Part shown: positions 21,305 through 32,040 of the stretch, piece after piece
Layout: every line of letters begins with the position of its first letter
Position numbering within the stretch: the stretch's first letter is position 1
Origin: Blattamonas nauphoetae
Taxonomy: Eukaryota; Preaxostyla; Oxymonadida
NCBI GenBank assembly: GCA_033064195.1
Contig: JARBJD010000059.1
Coordinates: 186,001 to 250,000 of the forward strand
Direction: 5' to 3'
DNA length: 64,000 nucleotides
Translations under genes and position numbers: made by a program
The notes under the pieces: model-generated
Database searches by the model: none
What the model was told of the DNA's origin: nothing
What the model saw: the letters and a program-made list of their open reading frames with translations, nothing else

Positions 21305-23110
21305 GTTGGAATAAGAGAGCGTGTTTGTTGTGATTGAGTTTAGCAACTCGGGGGGATGCGGGCCAGCTGATTAGGAAGCACCGGAAAGAGAACTACATAC
21401 TCGTTGAATCGGTATGTCTCTGATATCGTCACTCTCTTCAGCGAATTTTGGATATCATCACACACATTTCTTTAACATTACGAGAACTGCACAAGCAGAT
21501 AAGTTTTCATCGCGACATCAAATCAGAAATCGTGGATTTGACGAGCCCTGGAGTGGCGAAACTTGGTATGGATGGTTCTCTCTTTCAATGTGGGGTGTGT
21601 GTCTAGGTGACTGGTGAGTTGCAGAATCTACGGCACTCGTTCAAAATGGCAACCACAAAAACAGGCACACTTTTCTACATGAGCCCTGAGCTCTGACAGG
21701 CCAATTGTGTGTATCCTTGGCTTTTGATTCATTGTTCGTTAGTTCAGATACAACTCGAAAAGCGACATCTGGTCATTGGGAGTTCTGTGGTACGAGCTGG
21801 AGATGCTTCAAATTCCTGTCAACCCAACAAACATCCCGCAACTGCTGCAGAGGATCAACGATGGGGAGTTGGATGCGCTGCCTGCCCAAGACTGTGCTGT
21901 GATGAGCGATTTAGATGTAAATATCCTGGACATTGTTTGTTGTCATTGGTTCGTCATCTTGGCAGAATTCGAATGTCAGGCCAAGAACGGATGACCTTCT
22001 GCACGACTCAATTGTAGTGAATCTGATGAAGGAGTTTGTGACATATATGTGTGGACCTGGATTATCAGTGGAGGAACGTCAGTTTGTCTTTTTTGCTCGT
22101 TTTCTTGGATTACTCTCAGACAATCTGCACAACACATTGGGTCTGGCAGTGAATGGGACGATGACTGATCGTCGGGAGCTGACACAGGTGTTCGGGATTA
22201 TCAAAACGATCTCGACCATTCAAGCGTCGATGAACCTGGTGGACCCGCACCATCATCGTATGATTCAGGATCATGAAGTATTCGGCACGCTTATCGGGAT
22301 ACTTGGAACACTGTCACGCGTTTGAGTCTCTGATGGAAACACGATTCAACGATTCTGTGGCGAAACCGCAGTGCTTCTTCCCTCACACAGAAACTGACGA
22401 ATACCTAACATTGTTCTGTATCGCCTTCTCCACCTTGGCGGCGCTGCCTGTTCTGCTCAAGTCGTCACCGGACCTCATTTCGTATGAACAGTTCGCACAC
22501 ATCTTAAACGCGATTCTTGTTCCTCTGCCTTGGCCTCTGCTCCTGACGACATATCAAGCAGATGCTCTTCTTATAATTGTGTGCTTCCAGGAACTTACGT
22601 GGCGAAGGAAAAAGTTGTGAGAAGACAAATGCGGAAACAGTTGTACGTTGAGTTCGAATGCGCGAAGGCAATTGAGAATATTACAGAATTCATCACACTC
22701 AACCGTTCACAGCTGCTGAACGAGCATTCATCGCAGGCTTTAGTGATGATCTCGAAGTACAAGCCGCCTGGTGTGTCACTTGTCTCGTTTGAGCGTGTTT
22801 TAGGTGAAATGCAGATGTCCAGCGAACCTGAGCCGATATTGGACACGTATTTAGCGCCTCTTGTGCAAATGAAGCATCCCGGCGACTCTTTGTTGTTTCT
22901 CTCGTCGAATGTGGGTACAACATTGATTGCACTTATGAGAAGCGACTTGGCGGAATTAAGGTAGATATCAACATTCATTCTGCTTGATGATGCACATTTG
23001 AACAAAACAAGTGACGAAACTTGGAGAATTCGATGGTGAGACTGCGCCGTCGAATCGGACAAATTTGCTGTTGTGTGGGTTTCTGAAGACCGGTCTTTCA
23101 CAGATTATGG
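21305..23110 (+). pseudogene. Decayed protein kinase fused to an ARM-like region
   Basis: Pieces of one kinase occur in order on the plus strand. The hinge is VFVVIEFSNSGGCG (21330). The catalytic loop is ELHKQISFHRDIKSE (21485), with an intact HRD. Next come GTLFYMSPEL (21680) and YNSKSDIWSLGVLWYELEM (21747). After DLD a 51-nt GTAA..CAG intron leads to NVRPRTDDLL and then a long helical ARM-like region to 22964, with similar coding (NRTNLLLCGFLKTGLSQIMG) to about 23110. Small frame shifts lie near 21375, 21560, 21697, 22310 and 22615, and the DFG segment is not recoverable. The order resembles a NEK-type kinase with a C-terminal helical repeat. Giant neighbouring genes show no such shifts, so I read this as genuine decay rather than poor sequence. 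Confidence 0.55.
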
Positions 23111-24101
23111 GCCATGGAATAATTTGAAGAGGTGTGCGAACAATTTGGAGTTTTTTTTTGATTTTTCTTTCCACTCGCTGTTTTATCGTTGTTGTTTGCT
23201 TGGTACTCATTTTTCCTTCATCCATCCAGTTCTCACAGCAAGCCCTCCTCACCGCCCTCTTCAACCTCCCCGCACCTGCGCCACCTCTCGCCCTTCATCG
23301 TTCGTGTTCGCGATTGTGTCACACGAGCACACTCACTCCAACAAACAATCATCCCTCATCACACCATCCTTCCCCTCCCTCGAACCTCTCCGCATTTCCA
23401 CCTACTCATTCAAATCCACTCTACTCGCACCACATCCGACCCCTCGCTTCCAACTTGCCTCCACCACAGACTGGTGGTGTGTAATCAAAGGGAGAGGTTC
23501 TAATCAAGCGAACTCCATACTTCTTTGTTGACCAAACACCACTCCTGTTTATCCTCACCCACCCCAAGCCTCACCACGCCGTTTCTGTCACTGTGACTCA
23601 GTCAGGCTTTTCACTTCAATTCGTCTCCCAAGATCCATTATATCAGACGAAACACACTCAACAATCACGTTTACATTGCTTGGTGAATACCTCTCGCCAA
23701 TTTCACCACTGTTGGTGTTCTAACCCTAACAACTTTTCGTTTTTATCCAAGACAATCTCTTGTCCGATATTTTTTTCCATCTTTCATTATTTCGAGATGA
23801 ACATTCAGAAAAAGCAAGAATTGAAGAGAAATCGACGAAAATATGAAAGGAAAAGAATGGCCGGAAAGTCATGTACGGTGAAGAGAAACTGATTCAGACG
23901 GAACAAAAAAACGACTCTGTGCTGTTATAATGACATTCACACTGTGGGAAGACAGTTGAGAGGACTTGTTGGAGCTGGGAAGTCGGATCATGAACATGGT
24001 AAGTGTGCTTCGCCATCGAAGTTGATGAGAGAGGGGGGCAGGAGATATGAGAGAGAGAGACGAAAAAATGATGGCAAGGACGATAATAGCATGTCATGGT
24101 G
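23111..24101. other. Mostly non-coding flank
   Basis: About 23140-23220 has a T-rich stretch suitable as an intron 3' part, followed by proline- and histidine-rich translations (23220-23460) that may be a last decayed exon of the preceding relic. From 23500 to 24100 I see nothing but short AT-rich open stretches and a GAGA-rich patch at about 24030-24065. Confidence 0.3.
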
Positions 24102-24960
24102 TCAATTAGAACGAGTTGGATGACGATGAATGAGGATGCAGAAGCATCCCAAATTTAGTGAATAGAAATTAAACATCGACAAAAACCCTATGTCACAGCG
24201 AGAGTGAATTCCGTTGAGAGTGAGACTGTCTGAATCCTTGTCAGACTCGACAAATTGTTGCTCGCCAACGAAGCAGTGTGCACGGGTCTTCCCAGTGATC
24301 ACAAGTTTCTTCAGCTCGTGATTTGCAAAGTCGCATTCGTTAATCATCCCCATGTCGTTTTCGAAACCCATTTCAGACTTCGTGACTTCAGTTCCGTGGG
24401 TGGGGAAGAGAGTGGAGAAAGGAGACGATTCCAAAGGTGGAGAGAATGAAGAGACTATGGAAGCGGTGTTATCGACAACAAGACATTTGGAGTTCATATC
24501 AATTCGTTGGAATGATAATGAGGGGAAAGACGATGGAGTTTTGGACAGTGACGTCTTCCCTGCTTCTGAAGATAGTTTGGCAAGACAAACATGTCCATGT
24601 GTCAATGTTATCCACAAAACAGCGGCAAGTGTGGACAAGATTGAATTGCTGCTGGCTGGATTTGAGGCTGTGGGTTGTTTCGTTCTTTGATCCCACATCA
24701 CTTGGTATTCCTTCAAATGCTGAAAATTCACTGCCTGCACTGATGTCAATTCGCCTCACCGGCCTCCCTCCAACAGGACGATACCAAACGAGTTCATCGC
24801 TTTGACAGGTTGAAAAAGGAATCCTTGCATCCACGCCAGCGAATTCTCCGATTTGTGTCCAGATGACGAGATGATGTGTAGAGGAGTGAGTAGAAGCGGA
24901 GACAGAACTGAATTCAACTCGGATGAGATGAGTTTTTGGAGGAATGGGATGGGTGGAAGG
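24102..24960 (-). pseudogene. Unrecognised beta-rich protein, frame-broken
   Basis: Minus-strand coding starts near 24940 (LIRVEFSSVSA...HHLVIWTQIGEFAG) and runs as DELVWYRPVGGRPVRRID to about 24720. It then continues in a second frame from 24749 to the stop at 24102 (contains STLAAVLWITLTHGH and KSEMGFENDMGMINECDF). The change of frame near 24700-24740 may be an intron or a frameshift; no clear GT..AG pair settles it. The strand pattern suggests an all-beta domain. Upstream it runs straight into the 32-nt minisatellite. I do not recognise a family. Confidence 0.35.
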
Positions 24961-25578
24961 CGGAAGGAGGTGAATTTGTGATGAGTGGAGGGAGGAAAGA
25001 GGTCAATTTGCGATGGGTGGAGGGCGGAAGGAGGTCAATTTGCGATGGGTGGAGGGCGGAAAGAGGTGAATTTGCGATGGGTGGAGGGCGGAAAGAGGTC
25101 AATTTGCGATGGGTGGAGGGCGGAAGGAGGTCAATTTGCGATGGGTGGAGGGCGGAAGGAGGTCAATTTGCGATGGGTGGAGGGCGGAAAGAGGTCAATT
25201 TGCGATGGGTGGAGGGCGGAAGGAGGTCAATTTGTGATGAGTGGAGGGAGGAAAGAGGTCAATTTGCGATGGGTGGAGGGAGGAAAGAGGTCAATTTGCG
25301 ATGGGTGGAGGGCGGAAAGAGGTCAATTTGCGATGGGTGGAGGGCGGAAAGAGGTCAATTTGCGATGGGTGGAGGGCGGAAAGAGGTCAATTTGCGATGG
25401 GTGGAGGGCGGAAGGAGGTCAATTTGCGATGGGTGGAGGGCGGAAGGAGGTCAATTTGCGATGGGTGGAGGGCGGAAGGAGGTCAATTTGCGATGGGTGG
25501 AGGGCGGAAAGAGGTCAATTTGCGATGGGTGGAGGGCGGAAGGAGGTGAATTTGCGATGGGTGGAGGGAGAGTGAGGG
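24953..25578. repeat. Minisatellite, 32-nt unit, about 19-20 copies
   Basis: Near-perfect head-to-tail copies of a 32-nt unit containing GGGTGGAGGGCGGAAGGAGG. Variants differ mainly at AAGGAGG/AAAGAGG, TCAA/TGAA and GGGCGG/GGGAGG. Because 32 is not a multiple of three and the unit has no stop in any plus frame, all three plus frames are open with a 32-residue periodic translation. I regard these as repeat artefacts, not genes. Paired G-runs make the strand a candidate for weak two-tier quadruplexes. Confidence 0.95.
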
Positions 25579-25830
25579 TATAATCAGGTCGAATGGAGGG
25601 CGAGAGGGGGAAAAATCAGGTCATTTGCTGATGAGTGTGGGGAAGGGAGAGGTGAAATGTCAACAAGTTGAGTGATGTGAGGAGCGAATCAGGTTGGTTG
25701 AATGTCTTTCCAGGTGATGACACAGACTTGTGGGCCATGGAAGGCAGATTTCTCAGTAATCCTTTCGTCCCCCAATATACATTCTTGCAAAACTCATCAA
25801 TTTTCAACCCCATCATATCTTCTCTTAATC
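25579..25830. other. 5' flank of the transposase gene
   Basis: The first part (to about 25650) still resembles degenerate minisatellite sequence; the rest is AT-richer and precedes the ATG at 25831. I looked for a terminal inverted repeat matching the 3' flank and did not find one, so the left end of the element is undefined. Confidence 0.4.
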
Positions 25831-27915
25831 ATGGAAACTTATACCACGAAACCAAAATCGACTATCAGCACGCACGGGAAGGAGATTTACGACCTTCTCG
25901 TCAAACAATATAGCGACTATCCAGCAGCACCTCTCATCAAAGCTCTGGATAGTCGTCATGAACTCATACCAATCAAGGAGATAGTTCTGGCTTATTACAA
26001 TAGTTTGTCTCTCTTTTCTCTCAATCTTTCTCTCTTTAGATAAATTCACTTCACTTTGTTCGTCTTTGTCTCATTTACATCGTGAAATGAGAAATAAAGA
26101 CGATAAGGTGAAACTAATGCAGTGTGTCTCCCAAGTGTTGTCACTTGGCGAGACCCAGGCTGCCGGGTTCGACGTCGAGGAGGGGGCATACAATTATGCC
26201 CGCTCCCGATTCGACAGAATCGGTGGGAGACCTCGAAATCCCACTCGACGTCGACCAGCGTCAAAACAGGTTACCGCTCATTTTTTTCACTTTTTTTTCA
26301 TAGAAAATCAACATACAAGAAGATACTGAATTAATGAAAGCAATTCACGAAAACACATCGCCAAGCTGCGAAAATCAAGCCAGACAGTCACGAAAGGAGA
26401 AAAAAAACAGTCCAACTCTCTTTTCTCTTATTTCTCTCTTTTCCTAATCTCATAGAACCATCAATCCTTGATTCAATCAACGAAGAGGACATCACTTTCC
26501 TCCTCACTCCTTCACAAGCATCATTCGCTTCCATTCCGAATACACCTTCAACCAATAGTGTCCCAACTCAAAACAAAAATTCTGAAATCCGGCTTCTCGA
26601 ATCAACGAAGAAGGATTTACACCGCAAACTCGTTGAACAGGGGAAAACAAACATGTCATATTCTTCATTTTGCAACAAAACAAAAAAAATTCTACAAAAA
26701 CCAAAAAAAAGAACAGACCTTTGCTCGATTTGTGAGCGAGGGAAATATCTGCAAAAAAAACAAGAAACATTAAAATCACAAAACAAAAAACTCACACAAA
26801 AAGAAGAAAATGAATTAAAAACAATTGAACAACACAAAAAAATAGCAGAAACACAAAGAAAGTTTTACAATACTTCCACTTCATCCATCGACGATAACTC
26901 TTTAGTTATCGTGATGGATTTTAAAGAAAATTGGCACTTGCCAATCTCAAACACCCAAATAGGTCATGATTTCTATTCACAAGTTTCAGTTTCTCATTTG
27001 TGCATTACGTGTTTCACTTCACAAAATTCTGTTATTTCAAAAACACATCACAACTTTATTTCACCAGTGCTTTCGCACGACCACCGTTTCGTTCAAGAAT
27101 GTCTTTCCGATTTATTTGCACTTCCTTCATATCATTCCAAATCACATGTCACTGTATTTTCGGACACTGGTCCACATTTTCGGAACCAGTTCGTCCTTGG
27201 TTTCTTTTTGTCTTCCTTAAACCCTCTTTTTTCAGAGAAGAGGGTGTGTTACTCTTTCTTCGCCGAGCAACACGGCAAGAATTGTTGCGACTCCGAGTTC
27301 GGAGTTCTTACAAATTTAGTTTCCACTCACCTCACAACACCCATCCGCTCCTCGGATGACCTTTTCAATTTCTTTGACAGCCAAACTGGCTCTCTTAATT
27401 CATCCGAAAGGAATACTTTCCATTCTTTTCACAAGTCTGCCATTTTTTCTTAAATCATTATTCTCTCTATTTTTAGACATGAGGTCTTTCCAGAAGACCA
27501 TAGTTATTTTAGGGTCACCATTACTAGGATGAAGGATTATTTGGGATTTTTACGCGATGGCACTTCGCTCACCGGAGCACCTGTTATTATTGATTTCTCA
27601 TCATTTTCATTTCTTCTTTCCTATTCTCAGAAGAGGGGCAGAGACAACAGGGTGAGGAAGATTTTTGAGAAGGAAGAGGTGGAAAGAGAGGAGGAGCGCG
27701 GATTGAGTGCAGAGTTGGGTGAGAAGACATCTTTTCGTTTTTCATATTTGGATTCAGTGACAAACTCCTCTAATCATTCTTCTGTTATTCCTTCAACTCC
27801 TACTGTTCCTTTCCATTACGATTCTCCTAATTCTCCCATTCTTATTTCTCCTCCAAGCTCTCCTATTCTTTTTCATTCTGATTCATTTTTCACCTCACCT
27901 TTTTCATCATTCTAA
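25831..27915 (+). CDS. DDE-type DNA transposase, complete five-exon gene
   Basis: The model is exons 25831-26002, 26040-26269, 26304-26409, 26456-27434 and 27477-27915, with GT..AG introns of 37, 34, 46 and 42 nt. The exons sum to 1926 nt, a 641-residue protein with no internal stop. A zinc-knuckle-like CSICERG lies before the catalytic core. Candidate acidic residues are D324 in VIVMDFKENWHLP, D406 in VFSDTGPHFRNQF and D448 or E450 in FFAEQHGKNCCDSEFG. The blocks SD-G-xx-F-(K/R)N and HGK-xx-xD recur in a widespread group of eukaryotic transposase-like proteins, which is my basis for the call. The C-terminus is acidic, then serine/proline-rich. An intact frame suggests recent activity. Superfamily and element ends are not determined. 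Confidence 0.6.
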
Positions 27916-27942
27916 AATAACTACCACCTCACTCATTCCATA

Positions 27943-28019
27943 CCTGGCTTATCCTGCCAGGCCTTTTGGCCGAACAGGGCTAGCCTAGTACCTTTTATGG
28001 CCCTGTGTCCGGTACTAGG
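27943..28019. other. Structured 3' flank: hairpins and a possible pseudoknot
   Basis: Directly after the transposase stop lie CCTGGC/GCCAGG (27943-27948 with 27956-27961) and the palindrome GGCCTTTTGGCC (27960-27971). Two further perfect stems cross each other: ACAGGGC/GCCCTGT (27974-27980 with 28000-28006) and CCTAGTACC/GGTACTAGG (27984-27992 with 28011-28019). The crossing arrangement would make an H-type pseudoknot in RNA. It may be a transcript 3' structure or subterminal transposon DNA. Confidence 0.5.
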
Positions 28020-28170
28020 TTCACAGCAGGACTTGGAATGCGTGAGGACAACACCGAAACTCTTAGTTTTCAGTACCTTTCCTTTCTTAACTTGATTACT
28101 TTTCATTTTATCAAACTTTTCAACAATATCAAGCATCATTTATTCCTCTTGTCATTTCTTCTCTTGTAGG

Positions 28171-28340
28171 TTGCCTCCCACAGCTCCCCTCCTCCCCTCC
28201 TCAACCATACACACAGCTCCCCTCCTTCCCTCCTCAACCATGCACACAGCTCCCCTCCTCCCCTCCTCAACCAAACACACAGCTCCCCTCCTCCCCTCAT
28301 CAACCATGCACACAGCTCCCCTCCTTCCCTCCTCAACCAC
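28171..28340. repeat. Minisatellite, 33-nt unit, about 5 copies
   Basis: Five copies of a C/T-rich 33-nt unit (core CACAGCTCCCCTCCTCCC followed by TCAACCA). The plus strand reads HTAPLLPSSTM repeated. The unit length is a multiple of three, so frames stay open without implying a gene. Confidence 0.85.
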
Positions 28341-28380
28341 CGAGTCCTCCCCTCGGGTAGCTCACCCTCCAATCACCTCT

Positions 28381-29465
28381 GCTTGCCTCCCTCGTCTTCC
28401 ACTCACCTCAGCTTGCCTCCCTCGTCCTCCTCTCACCTCTGCTTGCCTCCCTCGTCCTCCACTCACCTCTGCTTGCCTCCCTTGTCCTCCTCTCTCCTCA
28501 GCTTGCCTCCCTCGTCCTCCACTCACCTCTGCTTGCTTCTGCTTGCCTCCCTCGTCCTCCACTCACCTCTGCTTGCCTCCCTGGTCCTCCTCTCACCTCT
28601 GCTTGCCTCCCTCGTCCTCCACTCACCTCTGCTTGCCTCCCTTGTCCTCCTCTCTTCTCAGCTTGCCTCCCTCGTCCTCCACTCACCTCTGCTTGCTTCT
28701 GCTTGCCTTCCTCGTCCTCCAATCACCTCTGCTTGCCTCCCTCGTCCTCCACTCTCCTCAGCTTGCCTCCCTCGTCCTCCTCTCACCCTCTGCTTGCCTC
28801 TGCTTGCCTTCCTCGTCCTCCTCTCACCTCTGCTTGCCTCCCTCGTCCTCCACTCACCTCTGCTTGCCTCTGCTTGCCTTCCTTGTTCTCCACTCACGTC
28901 TGCTTGCCTCCCTCGTCCTCCTCTCACCTCTGCTCGCCTCCCTCGTCCTCCTCTCACCTCTGCTTGCCTCCCTCGTCCTCCACTCACCTCTGCTTGCCTC
29001 TGCTTGCCTTCCTCGTCCTCCTCTCACCTCTGCTCGCCTCCCTCGTCCTCCTCTCTTCTCTGCTTGCCTCCCTCGTCCTCCACTCACCTCTGCTTGCCTT
29101 CCTCGTCCTCCTCTCACCTCTGCTTGCCTCCCTAGTCCTCCACTCACCTCTGCTTGCCTCTGCTTGCCTTCCTCGTCCTCCACTCTCCTCTGCTTGCCTC
29201 CCTCGTCCTCCTCTCACCTCTGCTTGCCTCCCTCGTCTTCCACTCACCTCTGCTTGCCTCCCTCGTCCTCCACTCACCTCTGCTTGCCTCCCTCGTCCTC
29301 CACTCTCCTCAGCTTGCCTCCCTCGTCTTCCACTCACCTCTGCTTGCCTCCCTCGTCCTCCTCTCACCTCTGCTTGCCTCCCTCGTCCTCCACTCACCTC
29401 TACTTGCCTCGCTCGTCCTCCTCTCACCTCTGCTTGCCTCGCTCGTCCTCCACTCACCTCCCTCC
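28381..29465. repeat. Minisatellite, 30-nt unit, about 36 copies
   Basis: A pyrimidine-rich array with unit CCTCCCTCGTCCTCCACTCA plus CCTCTGCTTG. Copies vary at CCACTC/CCTCTC, TCACC/TCTCC and CTCTG/CTCAG. Short extra blocks of about 10-12 nt (a second TGCTTGCC) recur every few copies and give a higher-order pattern. A frame of nearly 500 codons is open on the plus strand but has no ATG at its start, and the minus strand is also open, so I treat it as non-coding. Confidence 0.95.
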
Positions 29466-30063
29466 GATAGACCCCCTTTTTCCTTCTGCGACATCCAAAC
29501 TCCCCTCCTCGGGCCTCCGCCTCCCTCCACTCTTTCTCTCATCAACACTTTCCATCTTAGTTGTGTCTTCCATGCATTTTGTTGTTTTCAACTCACAATT
29601 ATCACTTTCTTTCGAAAACCAACCAAAGCAGTATCACTTGTTTGAACGACTGCACCACTAGAAGTGAATAAAAGTGAATTCATTCATCCAAGCTTCAATG
29701 TCATGCGAAGAGGGGGAGAACAGAGGAGAGAGAGAATGAGAGAAGAGGTTGTATGGTGGTGAAGGAGACATTCACCCAGTACACCACATCCAGTGCAGTG
29801 AGGAAGATGGTTGAAAGTACAAAGTCCACCAAATGACGATCAACCCATATTGTTTTGAAATCCACATCCAATTTGTCTACTGGTATGAATAGATCGAAAA
29901 AAACACATGCAATCAGTTCATTGAGGTGAGAAAGAGCTATGTGAGATTTAACAGCAAATTTGAAAAAAAGAATGCGGAGAGGAGGTTTTGAAGGGGTGAT
30001 CTCGAACTTTTCTATGATGTCAAAAATAATGACCCATTTGTATGCAAGGTGAAACAAATGTCA
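29466..30063. other. No confident gene
   Basis: The minus strand is open at 29701-30057 with hydrophobic residues, but codon use is not distinctive and no family is recognisable. The remainder is AT-rich flank of the minisatellite. Confidence 0.25.
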
Positions 30064-30534
30064 TCATGTCCAGAATGGAGGGTGAGGATATGGAGGCTCC
30101 GACTCGTTGGCTCCGAGGAACATGAAGACTGAGTGACACACGTCCACAATATATCGATGACTAAGTCTGTCTTCACCATCCATTAGCGTTTGATCGAGCG
30201 TGTCTTCGAGATCTTCCGACAACAAAGCTTGGACAATCCGTTTCCCAGATTGGAGCACTTCGGGGTCTTGTGCCTTCCATCCTTTCAGTGACAAGCCGAT
30301 GCTGGTGATGGTATTCCAGTCTTCTTGTCCGTGGAGTGAAATGATCAATACGAGGACAATCAGAGAAGCGAGAAAGAAGGGTTGACGAAGATGAGACGAG
30401 AACGAGAAGGGGGACAAAGCGGAGTGACCTTCGAAGATGCATCGACGGATGCTTTCTGTGCACTCGCTGGCTCCAATTCGGACTTGGTGTCGGATGAGTC
30501 GAGGGCGAGTCCAGACACTTTCCAACACGTTCAC
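30064..30534 (-). pseudogene. ARM-like fragment
   Basis: The minus strand contains HGQEDWNTITSIGLSLKGWK, then EVLQSGKRIVQALLSEDLED, and stops near 30064. This is a helical repeat segment in the style of the local ARM-like proteins. It lacks a beginning and is flanked upstream by another coding-like frame (30931-30590, acidic, with DDEEYDLLLVCAEM). Probably a truncated gene. Confidence 0.4.
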
Positions 30535-30589
30535 AACGGCCGAAGATCGTTTTCATCCAACCCGCTCATGCTAACTATCCCATCCTCAA

Positions 30590-32040
30590 CTACGACAGAG
30601 GAAGCGACGACGTCGATGGATGTTTGGAGAAGATAGAGACTGCGAAGGAGAAGGGAGTGGCGAAGACGAAGTTCTGGTCGGGTGAGTATTCCGAAGCGAG
30701 GATCATTCCGTCGACCGTCAGCATCGATTCGTCGGTCTCGCTCATTTCAGCGCAGACGAGAAGGAGGTCGTACTCTTCGTCATCAATTTCCATTGTTTTC
30801 GTCCAACTTGATGTTTGCTCGCGAGTGGCCAGTGATGGTTCTGGGGAGAGCGTGGACGACGAGGATTCGAGAATGGTCGGTCTGAACGAACCGCTCAAAT
30901 CGGAACATTTGGATTCAACGAGTGACAACACCCAAAGTTCGTTCCAAACTAACTCATCTCAAAACCATCCATCCAACACATGCAGCTGCTGATCAACCAG
31001 AATCATCGCGGCTCCCTTCACTCCAACCAGTATCCCCTCACCCTCACTCAGCCAAACAAGTGCTATCCATCCATTTCGTTCCATTCAGAGCTACCACAGG
31101 TCCTTCAGTCTATCTTCCTCCCCATTCCAGTCCATCCCATGTCCATCAAACACGAACAGACTCTCAGCGTGTTCGCAGAGTGACTTGTCTTCGATCCCTT
31201 TTGTTGCTTCAACACCAGTGTCAGTGTCCTGTTCCACGAGTTGATTGTCGGGACAATGGAATCGACGTCGTTCAAGAGTAGTTGTCGTCGCTTCTTCCGA
31301 CGAACACCCACAATCAGCCAAATCCGGAAACTCTGTAGTGGTGGACGCGGGGTGCAGGAACATCGTTGATGGAGTTGGAGGCGAGAGTGGATGTTGGGTG
31401 GGCATCGAGGGAGATCTTGATCAAGAGGCCAGTAATCGTGCTGCTGTACAATCAGCCGAAGAGATCGAATGTGAGCCGTGGTGAGAGGTGGAATCGCAGC
31501 AGAATATCGAGTCAAAGGCGACAAGGGCGAGTCGCAAGGGAGGGCGTGTTACACGCTGTCTTTCATTGGATGGTGGGGTGTTCTCATCAATTTCTTCTTT
31601 CAAGTCCTGCCACCTTGACCAGCATCGTCGAAATCAACGAGAACAATCTCGTCGACTCCATTTGCGCGGAGTCCTTTCGCACTACCTCCAAATCCGAACC
31701 ACAACCAACTCGACGTTCGCACGTCCAAGTTGTGTAAGCACGAGGGAGGAGAAGAGAGTGGCAGGTGCGTGGTCAATCAACTTCGAACAATGTCGGGAGT
31801 GGTTGGATCAGAGACAGGATCGATGAGACGAGAGCGAAGTTCCATCGCTCGACACCATTCAACAGCATCGTTGGTGAGCGTGTGATGATCAAACAGACAT
31901 AGCATGGAGGGAGTGAGTCGACAGCCATGGAGGACAAAGAGAAGGCTGTGTCGACGGGGGAGACGAGGAGAGAAGAGGTGGTGAGTGGGGGAGGAGGGGA
32001 AGTGGGAAGAGCACACGACGAGTGTGGAGTGGACGAGATC
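30590..32040. other. Degenerate region with short open stretches on both strands
   Basis: Several overlapping 60-150-codon open stretches occur on both strands. The best minus-strand candidates are 30931-30590 and about 31405-31091 (contains FVFDGHGMDWNGEE). None has a recognisable domain, and codon periodicity does not clearly favour one strand. I read it as decayed coding sequence or spacer of the tandem array. Confidence 0.3.

Noticed and set aside
24936-25583. Three overlapping Gly/Arg-rich frames in the 32-nt repeat
   Set aside because: All three plus frames are open because the unit has no stop; no start context, no homology, and periodicity identical to the repeat.
27943-28019. Hammerhead or HDV-like ribozyme
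   Set aside because: The hammerhead core (CTGATGA ... GAAA) is absent, and the stem order does not match the nested double pseudoknot of HDV-like ribozymes.
25831-28140. Retrovirus-, LTR- or Polinton-type element
   Set aside because: No reverse transcriptase, integrase, capsid or protein-primed polymerase motifs and no long terminal repeats were found anywhere in the window; the gene present is a plain DDE-type DNA transposase.
28171-29661. An open frame of about 500 codons, rich in Pro, Ser, Leu and Cys, across the C/T minisatellite
   Set aside because: It starts without ATG, the opposite strand is also open, and the openness follows from 30- and 33-nt units free of stops.
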